Below, one piece after another: positions 27,782-38,852 of a stretch of DNA of 64,000 bases. Position numbers and translations under genes: made by a program. Location of the stretch: NCBI RefSeq assembly GCF_003339685.1, contig NZ_QPKI01000005.1:1-64000 (forward strand), given 5' to 3'. Source of the stretch: Halomonas sp. DQ26W. Lineage in GTDB: Bacteria > Pseudomonadota > Gammaproteobacteria > Pseudomonadales > Halomonadaceae. Every line of letters begins with the position of its first letter. The first letter of the stretch is position 1. The notes beneath the pieces are model-generated. The model was not told the DNA's origin. It worked only from the letters and a program-made list of their open reading frames with translations, and did no database searches.

Positions 27782-28110
27782 TCAGGCAGTCGCCAGGGCC
27801 GATAGCAAGTGCTGGGAAAAGGGCTGGTGCATGCCTGTCTCGCGCAGTATCGACAGGCCCCTGCCTGCTTCCTTGGCGGCCATGACCGCACGGTTATGCT
27901 CGATCGTCTGGTACAGGTTGACCCAGCGTGCTTCCATGGCGTCAGCCAACTCGTAGTCTTTCAGACGCGTCTCGCCCAGTTGGCGCTCTGCGCGGCATGA
28001 TAGAAGAATGAGTGCATGTGCATCAGCTCGAACTGGGGCTTGTAGTGGGGGCGGAACTCCTCTGCGAGTTCGCGGGGCAACCCTTCAAGCAGATCCTTGT
28101 GTTCGTCCAC
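27782..28110 (-). pseudogene. Frameshifted hypothetical gene
   Basis: On the minus strand two frames join into one protein-like sequence. The first, from GTG 28110, reads VDEHKDLLEGLPRELAEEF through MHMHSFFYHAA and stops soon after. A one-step frame change near 27995-28000 picks up ERQLGETRLKDYELADAMEA and runs to TGA at 27782-27784 (ending HLLSALATA). The combined 110-odd residues are hydrophilic and helical. I do not recognise the family. A short frame just upstream (ATG 28163, MLAVDEFHRGLP then stop) may be its original 5' end. A sequencing error could also explain the break. Confidence 0.5.
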
Positions 28111-28231
28111 CCCGCCGGCCGCCCCTATGGCAAGCCGCGATGAAATTCATCGACGGCAAGCATAGTGACGTTTGGCGCCGGCCGCGAGAATCCGTATAGT
28201 GGCTCTCCTACCCCGCCACACGTTCGTGACC

Positions 28232-30172
28232 ATGCTGCAGAACAATCCGCTGCTCGCTCAGCTCAAGCAAAATATTCGCAAGACCACGCCCCGTGCCGAA
28301 GGCGTGATCAAGGCCACCGACAAGGGCTTCGGTTTTCTCGAAACCGATGACGGACAGTCCTACTTCGTGCCGCCGCCTGCCATGAAGCTCGTGCTTCATG
28401 GCGACCGCGTCCAGGCCACCATCCACGAGAATGGTGACAAGACTTCGGTCGAGCCCGACGCCCTGCTGGAACCTGGGCTGACACGCTTCATTGCCCGTGT
28501 TCAGAAGCGCGAAGGTCGCCTGGCGGTGGTCCCAGACCACCCCTCGATCAAGAATGTCCTCAAGTCGCGGATCAAGAACAGCCTCGACGAAGAGAGCATC
28601 GGCGACGGCGACTGGGTTGTATCGCGCCTGGTTCGCCACCCGCTCAAGGAAAACGATCGCGGCTTCTTCGCCCAGATCGATGAACTGGTTGCCAAGACCG
28701 ACGATCCGGCTGTGCCGTGGCGCGTTACCCTGGCCCGGCACGCCCTGGAGCAGGAGTGTCCCGATGCCGGGAGCGAATGGCCATTGCTGGACGAAGGCCT
28801 GGAGCGCAAGGATCTTACCGCCGAGCCGTTCTTCACCATCGACGGCGAGAAGACCCGCGACATGGACGATGCCCTGCGCATTGAGCCCCGCGACGAGGGC
28901 GGCTGGCGACTGACGGTGGCCATCGCCGACCCCACCGCCTACGTCGAAGAGGGACATGCTGCCGACCTCGAGGCGCGCACCCGCGCCTTCACCGTCTACC
29001 TGCCTGGCCAGAATGTCACCATGCTACCCGAGCAGCTGGCCGACGATCTCTGCTCGCTGTGGGAAGGTCAGAACCGCCCGGTGCTGGCCTGCACTCTGGA
29101 AGTGGAAGCCGACGGCAGCCTGGGCGACTATCGCTTCTTCGCCGCCACCGCACGCTCTCACGCCAAGCTGGCCTATGACTGGGTCTCGAACTGGATCGAA
29201 GGCCAGGGAGACTGGGCACCCGCGGAAGAGATTGCCCCGCAGCTCAAGGCACTACGTGACATGACCGAGGCTCGTAGCGCTTGGCGCGCCGAGCACGCCC
29301 TGGTGTTCAAGGACCGTCCCGATTTCGTCTTCGAGCTGGACCGGGCCGGCAACGTACTCAACGTCCGAACCGAGCAGCGACGCATCGCCAACCGCATGAT
29401 CGAGGAGTCGATGATCGCGGCAAACGCCTGCTGCGCCGACCTGCTTGCCGAGAAGGTGGGCCATGGCATATTCAACGTCCACCGCGCCTTCGAGCCGGAG
29501 AAGGCCGAAGCCGCCCACGAGTTCCTCACCGCCCAGGAAGTCGAGGTCGAGATCGAGGCTCTCTCCGAGCTGCCACGCTACAAGGAGCTCAAGCGTGCCC
29601 TGGAGAGCCGCGACGACGCCTGGCTGGATGCCCGCCTGCGCCGTTTCCAGGGCTTCACCAGCATGTCCGCCCGCCCTGGCCCGCACTTCGGCCTGGGCTT
29701 GGCCGCCTACGCTACCTGGACCTCGCCGATCCGCAAGTATGGCGACATGGTCAATCATCGCCTGATCAAGCGGGTGCTCAAGGGTGAACAGGCGCCGGCG
29801 GAGGCCACCCTGGCACTGACCGAGCAGCTGACCGAGCGTCGCCGCCTGAATCGCATGGCCGAGCGCGACGTCAAGGACTGGCTCTACGTGCGCTACCTGA
29901 CTCCGGCCGCCAAGGCCCAGGAAGCCTTCGAGGCGGAGGTCATGGCCATCAACCGCGGCGGCATGCGCGTGCGCCTGACAGCCAACGGCGCCACCGCCTT
30001 CGTACCCGCGCCGATGATGCACAGCGACCGTGACAAGGTCGTCATCGACGACAAGGAAGGCCGCATCCAGGTGGAAGGCGAAGAGCGCTACAAGCTTGGT
30101 GACGTCGTTCGCGTGGAACTGGTCGAGGCCCGCGAGGAGACTCGCTCGCTGGTGGCCCGCCCCGCCATCTGA
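28232..30172 (+). CDS. rnb: Exoribonuclease II
   Basis: RNase II degrades single-stranded RNA from the 3' end. The 646-aa product is nearly the length of E. coli Rnb (644) and follows it closely: MLQNNPLLAQLKQNI, TPRAEGVIKATDKGFGFLE (cold-shock domain), the RNB catalytic block with TIDGEKTRDMDDALR carrying the metal-binding aspartates, LPGQNVTMLPEQLADDLCSL, and a C-terminal S1 domain (about 560-646). The frame opens at TTG 28172, but homology supports ATG 28232. No good Shine-Dalgarno lies before that codon, so translation may be weak or regulated. Confidence 0.95.
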   Translation: MLQNNPLLAQLKQNIRKTTPRAEGVIKATDKGFGFLETDDGQSYFVPPPAMKLVLHGDRVQATIHENGDKTSVEPDALLEPGLTRFIARVQKREGRLAVVPDHPSIKNVLKSRIKNSLDEESIGDGDWVVSRLVRHPLKENDRGFFAQIDELVAKTDDPAVPWRVTLARHALEQECPDAGSEWPLLDEGLERKDLTAEPFFTIDGEKTRDMDDALRIEPRDEGGWRLTVAIADPTAYVEEGHAADLEARTRAFTVYLPGQNVTMLPEQLADDLCSLWEGQNRPVLACTLEVEADGSLGDYRFFAATARSHAKLAYDWVSNWIEGQGDWAPAEEIAPQLKALRDMTEARSAWRAEHALVFKDRPDFVFELDRAGNVLNVRTEQRRIANRMIEESMIAANACCADLLAEKVGHGIFNVHRAFEPEKAEAAHEFLTAQEVEVEIEALSELPRYKELKRALESRDDAWLDARLRRFQGFTSMSARPGPHFGLGLAAYATWTSPIRKYGDMVNHRLIKRVLKGEQAPAEATLALTEQLTERRRLNRMAERDVKDWLYVRYLTPAAKAQEAFEAEVMAINRGGMRVRLTANGATAFVPAPMMHSDRDKVVIDDKEGRIQVEGEERYKLGDVVRVELVEAREETRSLVARPAI

Positions 30173-30200
30173 GCCGCCCCTTTGCTGCTTGCAACACCAG

Positions 30201-30230
30201 AACGCCTCGACCCAGTGTCGAGGCGTTTTT
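30201..30230 (+). terminator. Rho-independent terminator of rnb
   Basis: AACGCCTCGAC (30201-30211) pairs with GTCGAGGCGTT (30217-30227) around CCAGT, and five Ts close it, 28 bases after the stop. Confidence 0.92.
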
Positions 30231-30260
30231 CTTCCTGCCGGCTTCGCATGATGCTGCCCC

Positions 30261-31604
30261 TCAGGGCGCGATGCGGCCAGCCTGATACGCGCTATTGGCA
30301 TGCGAATGGAAGAAGCGCAGCATCTCCTTGGCCGCATCGGGTCCCTTGGGATCGGTGTAGGAGCCGCGAGCATCGCCTCCTGACCAGGCATGGCCGGCAC
30401 CGTGGATCACCCACTGCTCAAGGTGCGTCCGCCCATTCGCATTCTGATGGCTGGTCCGCGTATAGGCGTAGCCATTGGGGACCTGTCCCCGCTCCACCGT
30501 TTTACCGACACTGCCCTCGCGGCCATTTGCCGAGTCGCCAGCTTCACGCGAGGCGGCATACTGAGCGATAACGCGATCCGCATTGCTGGGATGCACCGTG
30601 GTGTCGCGATCACCGTGGAATACCACGGCGGGCACTCGCGACTCCCACGAAGACACACGCGCCGACGAAGCCAGGGGACCTGTGCCTCCCTGCATAGCCC
30701 CCAATGCATCAGGGAGACTCTGGGCCACGCCGTGAGGCAGCCCGGAGTGCACGCCCACCGCCGCATAGAGGTCCGGATAGGTCATCGCCAGCGTTGTTGC
30801 CATGGCGCCACCGGCCGACAGCCCTGCAACATAAACCCGGCTTGCATCGAGCTCATACGTATCGATTACCCGGCGGGTCATGCCTGCAAGGATCGACGGC
30901 TCACCCCTCTCGCGCTGCTGGTCTTCGGCCTTGAACCAGTTCCAGCACTTCGAACTGTTGGCAGTCATCGGTTGGGCCGGGTAGAGAACACAAAACTGTT
31001 GCTCTTCAGCGAGCCGGTTCATGCTGGTCCCGGCCGCAAAGTCATCGGGATTCTGCGTGCAACCATGCAGCATGACCACCAGCGGTAGTGCCTGGCCGTG
31101 ATAGCCGCTGGGTAGATACAGCTTGTAATCGCGCGTGCCGGAATGATTGGTAAAGCAACCAGCGGTAAACGCACCAGGCTGTACTGCCTCGTTGGTGCCC
31201 CGCGTCTGCTCGGGCTGGGCCATGGAGTCACGCAACTGGCGCCATTTGTCGCGCCATGCAGAAGGCAGCGCGATATCACCGCCCGAAATTTTCCCAGAGG
31301 TTGCCTGACGGTTATATTCAAACGCCGAGGATGCCGCCGCTTCCGCTGACGATTCGTCTGCCCGGTGCGATGCCGACTCAGCAGATGCTGGCCTCGACGC
31401 CGGTGACTCCTCATCCATGACTTGGCAGGTGCCCTCGAAGGTATTTCCCGCGGAGTAGGACTTAACCGGCACGTCCTCGCCTCTCTTCCTGCACTTCCCG
31501 CTCGGCATGGCGCCCTGGAGGATGGCCATGGCCTCATGTAGCTTCCCGGCACGGGTGAGCCGCGTCGCTTCTTCCATTCGTTGCGTCATCGTTGCGTCGA
31601 TCAT
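30261..31604 (-). CDS. PHB depolymerase-family esterase
   Basis: The 447-aa protein carries an esterase PHB-depolymerase (LpqC/Fae-type) alpha/beta-hydrolase domain over about residues 140-440. LPLVVMLHGCTQNPDDFAAGT forms the oxyanion region, and the nucleophile serine is in VAGLSAGGAM. The acid and the histidine (VIHGAGHAWSGGD) follow. Residues 1-40 are a helical leader (MEEATRLTRAGKLHEAMAIL), then a disordered linker, as in intracellular short-chain PHA depolymerases. No signal peptide is seen, so an intracellular role on stored polyhydroxyalkanoate is likely. AGGTG lies 8-9 bases before ATG 31604. It is the second gene after the CopG-type regulator, 23 bases downstream. Confidence 0.87.
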   Translation of the reverse strand: MIDATMTQRMEEATRLTRAGKLHEAMAILQGAMPSGKCRKRGEDVPVKSYSAGNTFEGTCQVMDEESPASRPASAESASHRADESSAEAAASSAFEYNRQATSGKISGGDIALPSAWRDKWRQLRDSMAQPEQTRGTNEAVQPGAFTAGCFTNHSGTRDYKLYLPSGYHGQALPLVVMLHGCTQNPDDFAAGTSMNRLAEEQQFCVLYPAQPMTANSSKCWNWFKAEDQQRERGEPSILAGMTRRVIDTYELDASRVYVAGLSAGGAMATTLAMTYPDLYAAVGVHSGLPHGVAQSLPDALGAMQGGTGPLASSARVSSWESRVPAVVFHGDRDTTVHPSNADRVIAQYAASREAGDSANGREGSVGKTVERGQVPNGYAYTRTSHQNANGRTHLEQWVIHGAGHAWSGGDARGSYTDPKGPDAAKEMLRFFHSHANSAYQAGRIAP

Positions 31605-31627
31605 CGTCAATGCACCTATTCAGTCAT

Positions 31628-32044
31628 TCAGTGGATTCGATCCGCCAGGGCATCCTTGACCGCCTTGCTGGCATGCAGAGCGCCCAGGACGACCACCGAT
31701 TCGATGGTGGCGCGGGCAAGCTCCGGTGATACGTCCTCGGCAATGCTGGCCATTCCCAGAACCTGAATCTGCAACGTCTCTCCCGCCGACTGCAGCGCTT
31801 CCAGATCCGTGCGGCTGTAATGCTCGAGCCCCAGCACAAAGGCCTTGCGCGTCACGGTTTCCTTGACCACCTCGGCATGAGTCGCCAACTGGTTGCGGAT
31901 GGCCGTGCGGATCAGGTCCGTACGATTGGAATAGAACCCCTCCTGGACCAGCAGATCGATCTGCCCCAGGTCGATAACCCCGAGGTTGATGGTGATCTTC
32001 TCACTGGAGTCGCCGGTCTTGCGGCGCAGTTCATGCACGCTCAT
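31628..32044 (-). CDS. CopG-family (ribbon-helix-helix) regulator
   Basis: The 138-aa protein has an N-terminal ribbon-helix-helix domain (about 15-62): strand KITINLGVIDLGQIDLLVQ, then SNRTDLIRTAIRNQL. The C-terminal half (about 65-138) is of unknown type and resembles the extensions of regulators found beside PHB depolymerase genes. RHH proteins dimerise and bind palindromes with the beta strand. A 22-bp palindrome overlaps the promoter upstream, so autoregulation of this two-gene operon is the simplest reading. ATG 32044 has GAGG 8 bases before it; upstream in-frame codons lack support. A toxin partner is absent. Confidence 0.85.
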   Translation of the reverse strand: MSVHELRRKTGDSSEKITINLGVIDLGQIDLLVQEGFYSNRTDLIRTAIRNQLATHAEVVKETVTRKAFVLGLEHYSRTDLEALQSAGETLQIQVLGMASIAEDVSPELARATIESVVVLGALHASKAVKDALADRIH

Positions 32045-32106
32045 ACGCTTTACCTCGTTAGTCAAAAGGACAGAGCACTCTATCGAAGCATCCCAGCGGA
32101 ATCCAG

Positions 32107-32154
32107 ATACCATCCATATGGATGGTATAATAGGCTTATCAAGTGAATAGTCAA
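32107..32154 (-). promoter_or_regulatory. Promoter with palindromic operator for the CopG-esterase operon
   Basis: On the minus strand TTGACT (32149-32154) and TATTAT (32127-32132) stand 16 bases apart, a good sigma70 promoter. A perfect 22-bp palindrome (32107-32128, half-site ATACCATCCAT) overlaps the edge of the -10 and the start point. This is an ideal place for a repressor, most likely the CopG-family protein encoded just downstream. Confidence 0.8.
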
Positions 32155-32205
32155 CGTGCAGGTAAAAAAAAGGGTTCTACGCAGACTGGCGTGAATAGGC
32201 CGCAG

Positions 32206-32324
32206 GCCTCCCGGCGGGGTTGCCAGTGCCGGCGACCATCGCCAACGCTGTGGCCTCCGCCAAGGCGCCTGACGGCGCCAGTCGCGATGCAGAGCCGGGG
32301 CGCCGAACCGAGCGCTCCAACAAG
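32206..32324. repeat. Dispersed intergenic repeat, copy B
   Basis: This is the counterpart of 58-162: same orientation and same order of landmarks (GCCTCCCGGCGG, CGCCAACGC, GGCCTCCGCC, GGCGCCTGACGGCGCC, CAGTCGCGA, GCTCCAACAAGG), with about 14 extra bases before the last block. It occupies the gap between the CopG promoter and the DUF1989 gene and shows no coding potential. Confidence 0.7.
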
Positions 32325-32406
32325 GAGCGCCTGCGTCGCTATCGCCGAGGCGTCCTTCCACAATGCAGTCTGTGCAGAGCAGATTCACGCCAAAGTGTGA
32401 AGAACC

Positions 32407-32433
32407 AAAAAAGGACCCGCGTGATAGCGGGCC
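32407..32433 (-). terminator. Terminator of the DUF1989 gene
   Basis: On the minus strand GGCCCGC and GCGGGTCC form a bulged stem around TATCAC, followed by TTTTTT (32407-32412), 23 bases after the stop. Confidence 0.75.
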
Positions 32434-32455
32434 ATGTTGAGCAAACGGGTATGAC

Positions 32456-33337
32456 TCAGAAGCCGCGCTGACGTTTCTCCTCTGCCCAGTCGACGACCGG
32501 GCCGCGCAGGCCATGCCCGCCGGCATAGGGGGAAGGTAACGGCGACTGCCAGCCCTCGAGAAGGGCCGGATCGAGGCGGAACACCTCCACGCCAATGGGG
32601 TGGCAGGTTGCCAGCGGATCACGCGCGCTCGGGCCCCACAAGTCCACCGACAGGTCGCCGCCTGGGCAACAGGAGAGCGCGCACAACAGATCGATCTCGG
32701 CGAACAACTCGAGATAATCACCCTCCTGCGCCGGACACGCCTTCATGAAGTACTGGTCATCGTCGTTGAGCCCGGTGCACTGGAAGACGTTGAGCACGTC
32801 GTGGACGTCGAACTCGGTCAGGCCAAACGGCGCCACGGCACGTACCAGGTTGGAATGGCAGTGATGGTCGAAGTCTTCGCCAGTAAGCAACCGGTTGACA
32901 TACGGGTCGCAGCGGGTGCCCAGCAGGTCATGGATACGCCCACCCTCCTCATCCACGCCACTGCCATCGACACCATAACCGGCCAAAGTGTCGTCGATGA
33001 TGGTCGCCATGGGACGCAGGTAGGGCAGCGTCGACCAGAGGCGGTCGAAGGTGGAAACATGGGCACGTTGTAGTTGTCGGGTACGCGAGGCCCAGAATCG
33101 CTCGCGGGGGTTGTGCAGGCTCCAGAGGTTAAAATCGCCGACCTGGGGCCCCTCCATGGTAGACAGCCGTATCACGTGTCCCGCCGGCACCTTCCACGCC
33201 AGGCCATCGCGAATCGGCACGGTCAGCTTCTCGATTTGCTTGCGGCCAACGGGATCGGTCAGGCGGGCATAGAAGCCATGATCAACGTCGAGAATCGAGC
33301 CGCGGGTCGCCTGGTAGGCGGCGGGAACCTTGGCCAT
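32456..33337 (-). CDS. DUF1989 (urea carboxylase-associated type) protein
   Basis: The 293-aa protein matches DUF1989, a family related to the urea carboxylase-associated proteins. It keeps the conserved cysteine/histidine positions: TRCDPYVN, HHCHSNLVRA, FQCTGLNDDDQYF and KACPAQEGDY. The N-terminal PAGHVIRLSTMEGPQVGDFNLW is also typical. Those residues suggest a metal site, but the reaction is not established; some relatives act on carboxylated urea or guanidine breakdown products. ATG 33337 has GAGGAGG just upstream. No urea amidolyase or transporter gene is adjacent, so the pathway link seen in other genomes cannot be confirmed here. Confidence 0.85.
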   Translation of the reverse strand: MAKVPAAYQATRGSILDVDHGFYARLTDPVGRKQIEKLTVPIRDGLAWKVPAGHVIRLSTMEGPQVGDFNLWSLHNPRERFWASRTRQLQRAHVSTFDRLWSTLPYLRPMATIIDDTLAGYGVDGSGVDEEGGRIHDLLGTRCDPYVNRLLTGEDFDHHCHSNLVRAVAPFGLTEFDVHDVLNVFQCTGLNDDDQYFMKACPAQEGDYLELFAEIDLLCALSCCPGGDLSVDLWGPSARDPLATCHPIGVEVFRLDPALLEGWQSPLPSPYAGGHGLRGPVVDWAEEKRQRGF

Positions 33338-33479
33338 GCGGGCCTCCTCGTGATGCAGTGTCGGGCAGTCGACTGTAACAGAGCATAACGGATAGCCCGC
33401 CCTTTGCACGAACACCTCCTCAATGCAGGCCGCCCAGCCTCCCAGGAGCATTTTCGCCATCAGACTGCTGACCAAACGC

Positions 33480-33507
33480 AAGCAGGGCGCCCGAAGGCGC
33501 CCCGCTT
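33480..33507 (-). terminator. Terminator of the sdh-suc operon
   Basis: A 12-bp stem (33480-33491 with 33496-33507, one G-T wobble on the minus strand) has a 4-base loop and lies 26 bases after the sucD stop. A short T-run (GCGTTTGG) follows on the minus strand. Confidence 0.75.
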
Positions 33508-33533
33508 GAGAATGCATCGAACCTTGACCGCTA

Positions 33534-34406
33534 TTACCAGCCGGTCACTTCCTTCAGCGCGTCGCCGATCTCGGCCAGAGAGCGCACGGTGCGCACACCG
33601 GCATCTTCCAGGGCGGCAAACTTCTCGTCCGCAGTGCCCTTGCCACCGGAGATGATCGCGCCGGCATGCCCCATACGCTTGCCCGGAGGTGCGGTGACAC
33701 CGGCAATGTAGGAAACCACCGGCTTGGAGACGTTGGCCTTGATGTAGGCGGCCGCCTCTTCCTCGGCGGTGCCGCCGATCTCGCCGATCATCACGATGGC
33801 TTCGGTCTTCGGGTCCTTCTCGAACAACTCGAGGATGTCGATGAAGTTGGAGCCTGGAATCGGGTCGCCGCCGATGCCCACGCAGGTGGACTGGCCGAAG
33901 CCGTGATCGGTGGTCTGCTTGACGGCTTCATAGGTCAGGGTACCGGAGCGCGATACGATACCGACGCGGCCAGGCTGGTGGATATGACCCGGCATGATGC
34001 CGATCTTGCACTCGCCCGGGGTAATCACGCCGGGGCAGTTGGGGCCGATCAGCCGCACGCCCAGTTCGTCGCATTTCACCTTGACGTCGAGCATGTCCAG
34101 CGTCGGGATGCCCTCGGTGATGCAGACGATCAGCTTGATGCCGGCATTGGCGGCTTCCAGGATCGAGTCCTTGCAGAACGGGGCCGGCACGTAGATCACG
34201 CTGGCCTCGGCGCCGGTCTTCTCGACCGCTTCCTTGACGGTATTGAACACCGGCAGACCGAGGTGCTCCTGGCCGCCCTTGCCCGGCGTCACGCCACCGA
34301 CCATCTGGGTACCGTAAGCAAGCGCCTGCTCGGAGTGGAAGGTCCCCTGGCCACCGGTGAAGCCTTGGCAGATGACCTTGGTGTTCTTGTCGATCAGGAT
34401 GCTCAT
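33534..34406 (-). CDS. sucD: Succinyl-CoA synthetase alpha subunit
   Basis: SucD and SucC convert succinyl-CoA to succinate with formation of ATP or GTP. The 290-aa alpha subunit has the CoA-binding [15 protein letters not shown], the [17 protein letters not shown] block, and the active-site phosphohistidine region [17 protein letters not shown]. The length matches E. coli SucD (289). The ATG overlaps the sucC stop (TAATG), so the subunits are made in equal amounts. It is the last gene of the nine-gene TCA operon. Confidence 0.97.
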   Translation of the reverse strand: MSILIDKNTKVICQGFTGGQGTFHSEQALAYGTQMVGGVTPGKGGQEHLGLPVFNTVKEAVEKTGAEASVIYVPAPFCKDSILEAANAGIKLIVCITEGIPTLDMLDVKVKCDELGVRLIGPNCPGVITPGECKIGIMPGHIHQPGRVGIVSRSGTLTYEAVKQTTDHGFGQSTCVGIGGDPIPGSNFIDILELFEKDPKTEAIVMIGEIGGTAEEEAAAYIKANVSKPVVSYIAGVTAPPGKRMGHAGAIISGGKGTADEKFAALEDAGVRTVRSLAEIGDALKEVTGW

Positions 34407-35572
34407 TACTTTCCCCCCGCCGCGTTGACGACCTGCTGTGCCGCGTCAGTCAGGCTGGTTGCAGCGATGATATTCAGACCGCTGGAGGCCAGTTTCTCGG
34501 CACCCAGCTCGGCGTTGTTACCTTCCAGGCGCACCACCACCGGCACGTTGACACCAACCTGCTCGACGGCACCGATGATGCCCTCGGCGATCATGTCGCA
34601 GCGCACGATGCCGCCGAAGATGTTGACCAGCACGGCCTTCACCGAATCGTCGGAGAGGATGAGCTTGAAGGCTTCCGCCACACGCTCCTTGGTCGCACCG
34701 CCGCCCACATCGAGGAAGTTCGCTGGCTGGCCGCCGTTGAGCTTGATGATGTCCATGGTGCCCATGGCCAGACCAGCGCCGTTGACCATGCAACCGATAT
34801 TGCCTTCCAAAGCCACGTAGTTGAGGTCCCAGGCGGCGGCCTCGGCTTCGCGCTCGTCTTCCTGAGACGGGTCGCGCATGGCCTGAAGGTCCGGATGACG
34901 GTACAGCGCGTTGCTGTCCAGGCCGAGCTTGGCGTCCAGACAGTGCAGGTTGCCTTCGTCGGTGATCACCAGCGGGTTGATCTCGAGCAGTGCCAGATCC
35001 TTTTCATGGAACAGGCGTGAGAGGCCCAGGAAGATCTTGGTGAACTGCTTGGTCTGGTCGCCCTTCAGGCCCAGCGCAAAAGCCAACTCACGGGCCTGGT
35101 AAGGCTGTGCGCCGACCAGCGGATCGATCTCGACTTTGAGAATCTTCTCGGGCGTTTCTTCTGCCACTTTCTCGATCTCTACACCGCCTTCGGTAGAGGC
35201 CATGAAGACCACCCGGCGGGTAGTACGGTCGACAACCGCACCCAGATAGAGCTCATCGGCGATATCGGTGCAGGTCTCAACCAGAATCTTGGCGACCGGC
35301 TGACCCTTCTCGTCGGTCTGGAAGGTTACCAGGTTCTTGCCCAGCCATTTTTCGGCGAAGGCCTTGGCCTCCTCCGGGCTCTTGATCAGCTTGACGCCGC
35401 CAGCCTTGCCGCGGCCACCTGCGTGGACCTGGGCCTTGACGACCCACATCTCGCCGCCGATCTTCTTGCACGCTTCCGCAGCTTCTTCGGGTGTGTCGAC
35501 TGCGAAGCCCTTGGACACCGGCAGGCCATAGTCGGCAAACAGCTGCTTGCCTTGATATTCGTGAAGGTTCAT
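34406..35572 (-). CDS. sucC: Succinyl-CoA synthetase beta subunit
   Basis: At 388 aa it has the same length as E. coli SucC. It begins [19 protein letters not shown] with the ATP-grasp fold, [18 protein letters not shown] as the nucleotide-binding segment, and a C-terminal ligase domain with [16 protein letters not shown]. The frame extends 14 codons upstream of ATG 35572, but the family start is clear. A 176-bp gap separates it from lpd, larger than other gaps in the cluster, so an internal promoter or processing site is possible. Confidence 0.97.
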   Translation of the reverse strand: MNLHEYQGKQLFADYGLPVSKGFAVDTPEEAAEACKKIGGEMWVVKAQVHAGGRGKAGGVKLIKSPEEAKAFAEKWLGKNLVTFQTDEKGQPVAKILVETCTDIADELYLGAVVDRTTRRVVFMASTEGGVEIEKVAEETPEKILKVEIDPLVGAQPYQARELAFALGLKGDQTKQFTKIFLGLSRLFHEKDLALLEINPLVITDEGNLHCLDAKLGLDSNALYRHPDLQAMRDPSQEDEREAEAAAWDLNYVALEGNIGCMVNGAGLAMGTMDIIKLNGGQPANFLDVGGGATKERVAEAFKLILSDDSVKAVLVNIFGGIVRCDMIAEGIIGAVEQVGVNVPVVVRLEGNNAELGAEKLASSGLNIIAATSLTDAAQQVVNAAGGK

Positions 35573-35748
35573 CGATTCATGCCATTGGTTGCATGTGACT
35601 CGAACGGTAACCACGAAATACCGCCAAATGCGGTCTATCCCGGGTTACCCCGTTCGCACCCGATACATGGCCGGGTACGACGCGCCACCCGAATGGGCGA
35701 CGCTTGTTGTTGCCTAATTCGCGTAGTTATTGAGCTGCGCTAACTGGC

Positions 35749-38810
<3,062 letters not shown>

Positions 38811-38852
38811 GTCGTTTCCCTTGTATGTTCTCTCTCGTCCCGGTGGCGTCGC

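Noticed and set aside
31628..32044. Toxin-antitoxin pair formed by the CopG-type gene
   Set aside because: The downstream gene is a 447-aa PHB-depolymerase-type esterase, not a small toxin.
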